Source of the DNA: Moniliophthora roreri
Lineage: Eukaryota; Basidiomycota; Agaricomycetes; Agaricales; Marasmiaceae
DNA: 64,000 nt
Reading direction: 5' to 3'
NCBI GenBank assembly: GCA_001466705.2
Contig: LATX02000232.1
Span: 1 to 64,000, forward strand
Of the stretch, positions 55,735 to 64,000 are shown in pieces. The notes beneath the pieces are model-generated. The model was not told where the DNA came from and searched no databases. It saw only the letters and a list, made by a program, of their open reading frames with translations. The translations under genes were made by a program, and so were the position numbers. Within the stretch, counting starts at the first letter, position 1. Every line of letters begins with the position of its first letter.

Positions 55735-58700
55735 AACGGCGGAAGAGGATGATGTCTCCACTGCCAATAACTATCTCACACTTTGTACTAGCTAAGATGG
55801 ATCGAAATTCTATGCATATTCCTCTTCAGTACAAAGTGGGAACGAAAACCATCGAAATGAAAGCACTGTTAGATTCAGGAGCAGGAGGACGGTTCATAAG
55901 CATGGGGTTAGCACGAACACTGGGAAAAAGATGGATCCAGCTACCAGAGAAGATCAGAGTCTTCAATGTTGACGGAACGGCCAATAAAACAGCCTGGATA
56001 ACACATGTGGTTGAATTGGAATTCCAGATTGCAGAGAAAGAATTCCAAGAAAACTTTATGATATCAGGTATAGGGGACAAGGAAATGATTCTAGGGCTCC
56101 CATGGTTACGGTGTCACAACCCTCAAATCGATTGGGAAACAGGGGAAATTCAGTTTCTGCCACATAGGAGAATCCAGATCAAGAGATTTAGAGGAGTCTT
56201 GGACAATACCGACTCAGAAATCCTCATAGGAGCAAAGATCACTGCTTCTCAAGAGATGGCACATCAACAGCAGACGGTGAAGAAGGATATTGATGAACTC
56301 ATTCCCAAGTATCTGCTGGGGTATCGAGATCGTTTCGAGAAAGGGAAAGCCAAACAATTTCCCCCCAGCCGAACTTATGATCATGCGATAGACCTAAAAC
56401 TGGACTTTGTGCTGAGGAACTGTAAATTATACCTGCTAAGCCCAGCAGAGCAAATAGAGCAGGACAAATTCCTCGAGGAAAATCTACAGAAGGGATACAT
56501 TCACAAGTCGAAATCACCAATGGCATCTCCTTTCTTCTTTGTAGCAAAGAAGGAGAAGAGGGCACTACGACCAACTCAGGACTACAGAGCACTCAACGAG
56601 GGAACGGTGAAGAACGCTTATCCGTTACCTCTAATTTCAGAGCTTCTGGACAAACTGAAAGGGGCAACAGTTTTTACGAAACTCAACCTTTGAAATGGTT
56701 ACAACAATGTTAGGATCAAAGACGGAGATCAGTAGAAAGCCGCCTTTAAGACTAACAGAGGGCTCTTCAAACCAATGGTCATGTTCTTCGGATTAAGCAA
56801 TTCCCCAGCCACTTTTCAGGCCTTCATGAACGATATTCTTTCTGACTTCATCAATGAAGGATAGTGTGTGGTCTACATGGATGACATCCTTCTTTTCTCC
56901 AAGGATCAAACCGAGCATAGGGAGTGGACAGAATGGTTAATGCGTCACCTCAAGAAGCATGATCTGTTCCTTAAACCAGAGAAATGCGAGTTTGACGTAA
57001 CAGAGGTAGTATTTTTGGGGATGGTCATCAGACCCGGTTACATCACCATGGACCCTGTGAAGTTAGCAGGAATAGCAGAGTGGGAGCCACTGCAAACAGT
57101 GAAAGGGGTGCGCACCTTCTTAAGATTTGGGAACTTCTACAGGAAGTTCATAGGGAAATATGCACAGTTGACAAGACCGATGAACAACCCATTGCAAAAG
57201 AATTGGAAGTTCGACTGGAGCCGAGAATGTCAAATAGCCTTTGATCTCCTCAAAGCGAAATTCCTTTCGGAACCAATACTCATCATGCCAGATGTCAACA
57301 AACCCTTCATTATAGAAGCCAACACTTCCAAATGGGCAACAGGCGCCGTTCTTAGACAGAAAGGAACCGACGGAGAATGGCACCCCTGTGGATACCTCTC
57401 AAAATCATTGTCACCGATGGAACGGAACTATGAGATTTACGATCGCAAACTCTTGGCCATTTACCAAGCACTAGTAGAATGGCGACATTACCTCATGGGA
57501 GGCAAATTCAAGATCGTGATCTTATCAGATTATAAAAACCTAATGTACTTCTGCACGGCACAGAAACTGAACAGGCAACAAGCCAGATGGAGCCTTTTCC
57601 TATCAGAATTCAACTTAGGATTAGTACACGTTCCCAGGAAATTGATTACTCAGGCCGATGCCTTGTCGAGGTGGAGCAATGAACAAGACGACATAGACAA
57701 CAACAATGAGGACATTGTTGTATTACTGGACCAATTATTCATCAAAGGAATTGACTTGGGAATGAAGGAAGACATTGCAGAATGGTTGGGCCCAGATGAC
57801 TTTCATAAGTCGGCCTTAGAGCAGTTACTGCAGCAAGGTGTGCCGCCAATCAAATCTGCATTGTCAGATTGGAAGATCGAAGAAGGATTACTCTTCTTCC
57901 AGGAACAAGTTTACGTCCCAAACGATACCAATCTCCGCCGATGAGTGGTACAAACTATATATGAAACACCAGGTGTCGGACATCCAGGGCAATGGAACAC
58001 TATAGAGCAGGTACAGAGGGATTTCTGGTGGCTGGGGATGGCCAAATTCATTAGATCTTTTGTTGATGGTTGCGTCGTGTGCCAACAGTCGAAAATCAAC
58101 ACTCACCCCACAAGGACACCAATACAACCCATCCAACCGACTACAAACTCCTTTCTGTTTCAGGTTTGTACGATGGACCTGATCACGGACCTACCTGAAT
58201 GCGATGGAATGGATTCTATTTTAGTCGTGGTGGACCACTCATCTATGAAGGGGGTAATTTTTACTCTATGCACCAAAACAACGGATGCCACGAAGATAGC
58301 GGAACTATTAATCCAACATCTTTACAAAAGATTTGGACTGCCAGACTGTATTATATCAGATTGAGACCCTAGATTTGCCGCGGAAGTATTCCAGGAAATG
58401 GGAAAACAACTGTCCATCAAACATTTGATGAGCACGGTGTTCCACCTGCAGACTGATGGGGAAACTGAACAGGTAAACCAAGAAATTGAAGTTTACCTAA
58501 GAGCGTTTTGTTCGAAGGAACAGACCTGATGGAAGGAGTATCTTCCCCTAGCAGAATTCACACACAATAATCAAACTCATTCAGTTCTCAAGAAATCTCC
58601 ATTCTTCATGATGATGGGATACCACCCTCATCCACTCCCAACGATATTCGAAAAGACGGCAATCCCTTCAGTAGAAGAGCGACTCCAGAAGTTAAAGAGG

Positions 58701-59234
58701 ATCAGAGAAGAGACCGCAAGCCTGTTAGAGTTAGCAAGACAGTGGATGATATGAAGGGAGAAGCAGAAGCTAGATACATTCAAAGAGGGACAAAAAGTCT
58801 GGCTAGAAGCAAAGAACCTAGCCATGGGATACCCGTCAAAGAAGCTAGCTCCCAAAAGAGAAGGGCTGTTCAAAGTTCTTGAGGTCCTCAGACCGGTGAC
58901 ATATAAGCTAGACTTACTGCATCAATGGAAAATTCACCCCGTTTTCCATGCAACCCTTCTATCGCCGTTTAAGGAAACCGAAGCTCATGGACTGAGCTTC
59001 ACAGAACCACCCCCAGATCTCATAGAAGGATTTGAAGAATACAAAGTGGAAGCAGTTGTAGGACACAGACTGAAGAAGCAACCCCGGGAGTTCCTAGTCT
59101 CGTACACCGGGTATGACTCGTCTCATAACCGATGGATCCAAATGGAGGGAATGATGAACTGCCTAGACCTCCTCAAAGGATATATAAAGAGGCATTGGAT
59201 AACACCTAGAGACCCTATTTCCACCTCAGATTAA
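55725..59234 (+). pseudogene. C pol polyprotein (PR-RT-RH-IN-chromo)
   Basis: Copies the element and inserts it. Protease DSGAGGRFIS (about 55875); RT with [25 protein letters not shown] (TGA 56691-56693), VYMDDILLFS (56868, catalytic Asp pair intact); RNase H FIIEANTSKWATGAVLRQ (about 57310); integrase zinc part GHPGQWNTIEQVQRDFWW (about 57980) and CVVCQQSK, core TMDLITDLPECDGMD and IISD-stop-DPRF (TGA at 58363-58365); chromodomain VEAVVGHRLKKQPREFLVSY (about 59050). Other stops: TAG for Trp at about 56733 and 56863, TGA at about 57943. Mostly CGA to TGA or TGG to TAG. Confidence 0.88.
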
Positions 59235-59236
59235 CC

Positions 59237-60415
59237 ATGTCCAATGCAACCACCACCGCCTCTTCCTCTTCTGCTTCTAGCAGCCAGTCAGCCTGAGTCC
59301 CGAGCCCTGTTCCTACTGTGTTGGAAGAAGGACGATACAGGGAGAACATCACCTACCCAAACGGCCTCAAGCCCAATCCCTACCAACTCCTTCACCTCTT
59401 TAATTCCAAACAGTATGACGACCAGATCCAAGCTGCCGCTGATCGACACAACAGACTGGAACCCTGTGTCAAAAGCCTGTTTTTCCTCAGGACCCAATGA
59501 AAGCTTTTTGAAAGGATCATTGAAAGCTGCAGTCTCGAGATTGCAAACCAAGTAATGTATGCTTGCAATTATCAGTTGGGACTCTCAGGCCCCGTCACGG
59601 TACCATCTATGTTTCTGTATCATCCCCACTTGTCCATGCCTCCTCCCACAGATCCCCAAGCAATGTCGGAATACCCTGATCCCCTCTCCTTCAGCCTCCT
59701 CGACCGACTCGGACGATGAACTGACAGGAACGGATATCCCCGCCCCGATATCACCGACACTCGGAGTCTCATCTCCAGACTCACTGCCAAACCCGTGGTC
59801 AATGAAGCAGGACTCCCCGCCGCTATCCATTCCACCTCCGAACCCGACGACACCCTCATTTATCCTGACTCCACTCCCGATCCCGATGTCAAGCCTAAGG
59901 TCGAGTCAGTCAACTCCGCCGGCTCATCCCAACCCGGACCTTTGACCACTGTTGACCCCTGAAGTCTTCAGACACCTGAAGCCTCAGTTCCACCCAAAGG
60001 TGGAGCATATCCCCGCAGTTGGAGGGGAGGTTGCTCTCGAGGAGTCAGAGGATGTGGTTGAGGATGAAGAACGGGAGAACCGAATCCCTGAAAGCAATGA
60101 CGGCCCACCGATGCCCAGCTTGAGAAATCCGACTCCAGCCCCGACCCCAATAATGCAGCTCGTCAACCATGTCTCTGCCCTTTGTGCGGATTGGAGTGCC
60201 ATTTTGCCCGACATTGCCCACAGTACATGTGCCATAGATGCTTCAAAATTCAACCTGGACATACATCTGGCCACTGCCCTGACCAACGAAGGTCTCGCTG
60301 TATTGTGCACCGAAGGTCTGATTCAAGCTCAGACACTTTGTCAGATGGTCGCTGTTATGACAATGAACGAAACTACAATAATGAGCCCTACGACAATCTC
60401 GGCGGAGAATGTTGA
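59237..60415 (+). pseudogene. C ORF3: RG-rich double zinc-knuckle protein
   Basis: About 392 codons in a single frame from ATG 59237 to TGA 60413-60415, broken by about eight TGA codons only. N-terminal domain: ENITYPNGLKPNPYQLLHLF, RLEPCVKSLFF, SLEIANQVMYACNYQLGLSG. Then a Pro/Ser/Asp-rich linker, an RG-rich segment (PRSWRGGCSRGVRGCG, about 60010-60060), and two CCHC knuckles: C-PL-C-GLEC-H-FARH-C (from 60176) and MCHRCFKIQPGHTSGHCPD (to about 60285). Ends DNLGGEC. An RNA- or DNA-binding protein is the natural inference; a role in packaging or as a nucleic-acid chaperone would be a guess. Not an envelope: no membrane segments. Confidence 0.65.
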
Positions 60416-60629
60416 GATGTTAACTGATGAGTATGACAGGGACGCCCAGTTGTTATTCGTGGGAACGGACCCTAAAAAGGTGAGGCTGCTTTCAGTTGAA
60501 GAACGGCAGGCTATGGGATGGCAGCTGAATTTCAATGTCTCCTCGATGCCAAGGCTAGGAACTGTGGATGAGATGCCTGATACGTCATATGATTATGACA
60601 TGGAGTTATATGGAGATGGTGAATCGTAG
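60355..60629 (+). pseudogene. C tail frame overlapping ORF3 end
   Basis: Open frame in the +1 register relative to ORF3, unbroken from 59952 through to TAG-free 60629, its distinctive part being ENVEMLTDEYDRDAQLLFVG and MPDTSYDYDMELYGDGES. Acidic, no known domain. Present at the same place in B and E. Confidence 0.35.
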
Positions 60630-60668
60630 TGTTGGCAATGCGGAGTTTGCCCCTTGTTGAGGGGGTAA

Positions 60669-61103
60669 TGTTACGTTTCCTTTCTTTCTTTCTATGTTTC
60701 TCACTCCATCAGACCTATACACCTTCCCAGTCCCCATTTTCTTATCTCTATATGCTTCTACTGTCATCGGACTCATACACCTTCCCAGCCCCCATTTTCC
60801 TATCTTCTTGTATTACTCATATCCTGGTGAACTCAGGAATTATTATCTAAACACCGAACTTATCGCTTTTATGTATGTAGTTAGCATTAGTCAGTTGTAA
60901 CATATTTAAGTGCTCAAGCTGAGACTCAAAGTCTCCAGCTTGACCTGGTTTATACTATCTTGTGTCAATGCAGCAATTGAATGGACCTCTGAACTTCAGC
61001 AGCCACTGAACGAACTTGAACTTGAACTTAGAACGACTACTTGAACGGAGGTAACACTTCGCTAAGGTAGTTGTGTGGACATTTCTGTGCAAGTAACGTA
61101 ACA
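60669..61103 (+). repeat. C 3' LTR
   Basis: 435 bp, preceded by the purine tract TTGAGGGGGTAA. Followed by target duplication GCAGC. Confidence 0.9.
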
Positions 61104-61668
61104 GCAGCCCCCAGCACACATTGAGGGGGTTGGAGATGAGAGATTGTAATAAGAGGATTGCTACTCCATGTGTGGTCCACCTCAGGGAGTGGCACTGCGA
61201 TAGCAAGCTTTGGGACATAAGACCATGCTTGGGCAAATTCTAAATGCAAAACAGCATCTGCTACCTCGTTCTGGTCGCCAGGAATGTGGACAACACGAAG
61301 GTTGATGTTATATGCGATGAGAAGATCTACTGCTGCCTTCAGAAGGTCATAATAACCACTCTGAGTGGCAAGGGTGTCAAAATTATGAACGGTGTTGTAG
61401 TTGTCAGTGAACACAGATAAACGAATGGGACGATTGGAGGGGAAAAGGTTTGGTCCAGCAATGAGAACAACCCAGCAAAACCATTCAATAGCTGAAAGGA
61501 CCACAACTGATTCCCAGAAGAAAATCTTCCTATTATTCGCTTCCAACGGTACTGGGGAGAATACCCCCATCGATAGTAGTGGGGACCACCAACCCATTCC
61601 TTCCAGGCATGCATCGCACCTTAGCTCAAAATCGAAGTCTACAGCAGGGTTCCAGTCGATGGAGGTTG
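61104..61668 (-). pseudogene. DIRS-like RT/RNase H, 3' part
   Basis: Minus strand: DWNPAVDFDFELRCDACLEG (about 61660), MGWWSPLLSMGVFSP, LSAIEWFCWVVL, then RNase H core FTDNYNTVHNFDTLATQSGY (about 61390), LRVVHIPGDQNEVADA (about 61280) and the end PPQCVLGAA, cut by C. Rejoined to 53853 it closes as LGAARK-stop with the TGA overlapping the ATG of the recombinase. Cut on the right at 61668-61670 where E gag begins. RNase H removes the RNA strand during DNA synthesis. Confidence 0.8.
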
Positions 61669-63014
61669 ATCAGAAGGTTCTTTTCTTCTTCTGTTTGATT
61701 GTTTACCAATGCTTTGATTTTGGCGAACCTTTCTTCCTTCGAAAGCTTCCTCAGCTCTTCTCTCTTTCTTTCTTTCTTCTTCGGCATATCTGGGCAATCT
61801 CTAATCCAGTGTCCTCCCCTTCCACATTGAAAGCATAATCCCTTTGCCATGTATTCCTTTTGGTCAATCTCCAAAATCTGTTTGATGGCTACATCTTCTT
61901 TCTTCCTGAAGTTCTGAAGTGCCTTTCTTCCGTTGTCTTTGTCCCATGTCTTCCCATACTCCATGGCCTGCTTATATCCTTCATCGAAAAGTATGGCCAC
62001 ATTCATCCAATCCTTGATTGTGGTGGAGGCTCCTTCCGGCTGAGTCATGATCTTCAATACCAAGCTCTTTGGCAATCCTCGTTTAAAAGCTATGATCTGC
62101 ACGGCATTGCTATATCCAGTTTGTTTGGCCAAATACAAGAACTGGTACATATATTCATTGGCTCTTTCCTTCATCTTCAGATTGTGGAGCTTCAACTGAG
62201 CTTCCAAGGCTGTATCAAGAGGTTCAAATGACATCTTGAAGTCTTCCAAGAAGTCTGTCCATGAAACCTTTTCCACTTCTGGGTTGAATGCCAGTAAAAG
62301 ATCCATTTTGTTATTCTTCCAAAACTCTCCCAGTCCATCAGTCATATAGGAAAGGAAGAAGAGTTTCTTCGTTCAATCATTGGGAAATGTTTTGGGGTTG
62401 AGGGCAATGTACAGCATTACTTCCCAAAGGAACTTTTTTGCATCTTTCCAGTGTCCTGTGAAAGCTCTTGGCAACACTGCCTTTACTTCTTTCTCTGCTG
62501 GTATTACCTGTATAGGTACCGTGGCGCCAATTGTTGCTTCTTCAGCCATTTCTACCTTGGGTCTACTTCCTGATAGCTTCTTGTCCTCTGACATCTCCTC
62601 AAGTTGAGGTTGTTTCGCTGCTCTGGGGCTGTTCTTTAATGCATGTAAGAGACACTGAAAGGGGTCCAAATCCTCGGCTAAGATCAAAGAGGTAGTAGAT
62701 GTATCCAGTTCGGATTCCTTCAGTGTGATAGGCGGCATTGCTTCTTCGGATCTGTTCTTCCCTGATCCAGTTATGATGGATGATGAGATCAAGGTTCTCC
62801 TTGTTTTGGGGTCTTCTCTTGGTGTCTCTGTTAGTGGTAGACTCATTAGCGATGGCGATGGCGAGGCAGTCAACAGTTTCTTGTGGGATGCCCGGGTTAA
62901 CGGTGGGATTGCTTGTCCACCAGGGTTTGATATGGATTGGGTTTGTAATCCATGCCAGTGCTCTTCTGCTTCTGCGATGTCCTTCTCTATCTGGGATTCC
63001 ATCCATGGTGGCAT
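61668..63014 (-). pseudogene. E gag, cut before its end
   Basis: Start MPPWMESQIEKDIAEAEEHW (ATG 63014-63012). TQSISNPGGQAIPPLTRASH, PRAFTGHWKDAKKFLWEVML (about 62450), a single stop at about 62371, then FKRGLPKSLVLKIMTQPEG and an intact CCHC knuckle LCFQCGRGGHWIRDCPD (about 61810). The best-preserved gag of the three. It lacks only the last about ten codons and the slippery site, which lie at 33843. Confidence 0.85.
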
Positions 63015-63055
63015 CTTGTTCTCCTTAGTGATGCCTAAACCTTGATAGGTTGGCA

Positions 63056-63074
63056 ATCAATCAGCTTGACCTTG
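63056..63074 (-). other. E self-primer site
   Basis: Sense strand AGGTCAAGCTGA just inside the LTR; exact complement of TCAGCTTGACCT in the E LTR (minus, near 63230). Confidence 0.6.
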
Positions 63075-63511
63075 TGTTACGTTACTTGTGCAGCAACGTT
63101 AACTCAACTACTTAAAGAAGGTAAGACTCTCTTCAGATAGTTCTCAAGTTCAAGTTTGAGTTCGTTCAGCGGATGCTAAAGTTCAGAGATCCTCAATCGA
63201 AGGCAATGACACAAGTATAGATTAACCAGGTCAAGCTGAGGACTTAGAGTCCTAGCTTGAGTGCTTAAATATGTTACAACCAATCATGTAATCTACTTAT
63301 ACAATTGTCCGACGACTACAATGATGTGGTAATAAATACCGATGGAATTAGAATATAGCTAAGCGTTCTGATGAAGAAATGGGGTACTGGGAAGGGTGTA
63401 ATAAGTCCGATGGAAGAAGAAGCATAGAAGTTATAAGAAAGGGGGGGCTGGGAAGGTGTACTTGTCCAATCAGAAAGGGAAGCATAGAAACAGAGTAAAG
63501 AAAACATAACA
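63075..63511 (-). repeat. E 5' LTR
   Basis: 437 bp; sense orientation begins TGTTATGTTTTCTTTACTC and ends AACGTAACA. Pair of 38784-39220 with about 23 differences by eye, all transitions. Confidence 0.85.
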
Positions 63512-63540
63512 GTTAGTGTTGCTGTGCAAGTAACATAACA
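63512..63540 (-). repeat. First 29 bases of B's left LTR
   Basis: Minus strand reads TGTTATGTTACTTGCACAG then CAACACTAAC, aligning without gaps to bases 1-29 of the B LTR (45998-46026) with six transitions. Contains CTAAC, duplicated at 39221. Shows that E inserted into B's LTR. Confidence 0.75.
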
Positions 63541-64000
63541 TTCTCTGTTACTTTCTTTCTTGTTTCTTCCATTATGTGCTCCACCCTCCACTGACTCTCG
63601 TATTGATTTTGTTTTGTTTTGTGGTTTTCTCAGACTTTTGCTCCCATCAAGAACTGTTGAATCAGCCTGTTCGACTCACTATCCTTGTTTCCCTCTCCTG
63701 TATATGCTGCCATCACATATGCTTCAGCTAGTTCTTCAGGGTGGAATTGCTTGCCGGTACTAGGTAACTTATAGCCCATAAGCACTACTTCGCTTGTTTC
63801 TGTGAGCTCGAACTGTAAGGCTACCTCTTCCTGTTGGCTAATCAGATCCTCAAGGTCTGAAAATTTACCTCTTCCTCCATTTGAGGAGATTCTGGTTCTT
63901 CAACTATAGGTTTGACATCTTCGTGCTGTGCAGGCCAATACAACCCTTGTTTAAACATAGGAAGTGTAACCCTCCGCTTGGTATTTGGACATGTAAGCTC
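63541..64000 (-). mobile_element. Element F gag-like half
   Basis: Minus strand carries GYKLPSTGKQFHPEELAEAY, AAYTGEGNKDSESNRLIQQF and ends EETRKKVTE at 63541, immediately before the B LTR end. The next residues of the same frame, EKIKQRKVVAKAAA, are found at 46438 on the plus strand, sharing GAGAA. Probably the gag or spacer region of F; runs off the window. Contains stops. Confidence 0.6.

Larger units (their letters stand above)
53859..61103 (+). mobile_element. Complete gypsy chromovirus C
   Basis: 7,245 bp with two 435-bp LTRs (TGTTACG...GTAACA) and the 5-base target duplication GCAGC at 53854-53858 and 61104-61108. Gene order: gag, pol (frameshifted), ORF3. The LTRs differ at about 16 places by my count, mostly transitions, so the insertion is not recent; both pol and gag have stops. 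It split a DIRS-like element. Confidence 0.92.
61668..63511 (-). mobile_element. Gypsy element E, 5' half (LTR, gag)
   Basis: 5' LTR 63075-63511, primer site, and gag to KNLLI, where it stops at the shared ATC (61668-61670). The remaining half is at 33843-39220. Outer flank GTTAG (63512-63516) is the reverse complement of CTAAC at 39221-39225, the target duplication. Confidence 0.85.

Noticed and set aside
59237..60629. ORF3 as an env gene
   Set aside because: No signal peptide or membrane segments; zinc knuckles and RG-rich sequence indicate nucleic-acid binding.
53859..61103. tRNA-primed reverse transcription for the B/C/E family
   Set aside because: No TGG-beginning primer site follows the LTRs; the bases there are an exact complement of the LTR itself.
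1..64000. CRISPR arrays, rRNA genes, bacterial operons
   Set aside because: No spaced direct-repeat arrays, no rRNA-like sequence, and gene structure is eukaryotic throughout.

Overview
The window comes from the nuclear genome of a filamentous basidiomycete, most likely an Agaricomycete. The reasons are: intron-rich genes with GT-AG introns of about 45-100 bp; FunK1-type fungal kinases; a TET/JBP-type dioxygenase relic and a fungal integrase-core relic; Ty3/gypsy chromoviruses; and a DIRS-like element. No prokaryotic features or CRISPR arrays were seen. Five single N bases (6509, 13157, 14893, 29026, 32510) mark contig joins, and four of them sit at abnormal sequence.

Region 1 (1-19.2 kb) is a decayed accessory zone. 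It holds a FunK1 fragment (1-150), an almost full-length integrase-core pseudogene on the minus strand (1938-3835), a solo gypsy LTR (about 4706-5250), a two-exon unknown gene (5252-6392), a broken F-box/LRR gene (6640-8117), a TET/JBP-type dioxygenase relic (8626-10144) and an inverted pair of FunK1 genes (minus copy 11290-14892, plus copy 16305-19218). Nearly all internal stops are TGA where the family has arginine, as expected from CGA to TGA decay at CpG.

Region 2 (19.4-28.9 kb) is the ordinary gene block: mitochondrial phosphatidylglycerophosphate synthase (PGS1), a hypothetical gene, a phenol-hydroxylase-type FAD monooxygenase with a clear TATA box, and the mitochondrial half-ABC transporter ATM1. 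Two of these jobs (cardiolipin precursor synthesis and export for cytosolic Fe-S assembly) are mitochondrial housekeeping.

Region 3 (29-64 kb) is a retrotransposon nest. Element C (53859-61103) is complete, with 435-bp LTRs and a 5-bp target duplication; it sits in a DIRS-like element exactly between the RT/RNase H and tyrosine recombinase genes. Element B (about 7.24 kb, minus) is flanked by pieces of another gypsy element, F. Element E is in two halves: gag with its 5' LTR at 61668-63511 (minus) and pol with its 3' LTR at 33843-39220 (plus). Turning the interval from about 31783 to 61668 around in one step restores E, B's left LTR and F together, with matching target duplications CTAAC and GAGAA. 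A 2,061-bp exact repeat around the N at 32510 is almost certainly an assembly artefact, because removing it brings E to the 7.2 kb of B and C.

B, C and E form one family with a shared layout: LTR, a self-complementary primer site (Tf1/sushi-like self-priming), gag with a zinc knuckle, a GGGTTTT slippery site directly before the gag stop, pol with protease, RT, RNase H, integrase and chromodomain, then an extra third gene (ORF3) with an RG-rich segment and two CCHC zinc knuckles. That third gene is the least familiar biology in the window.
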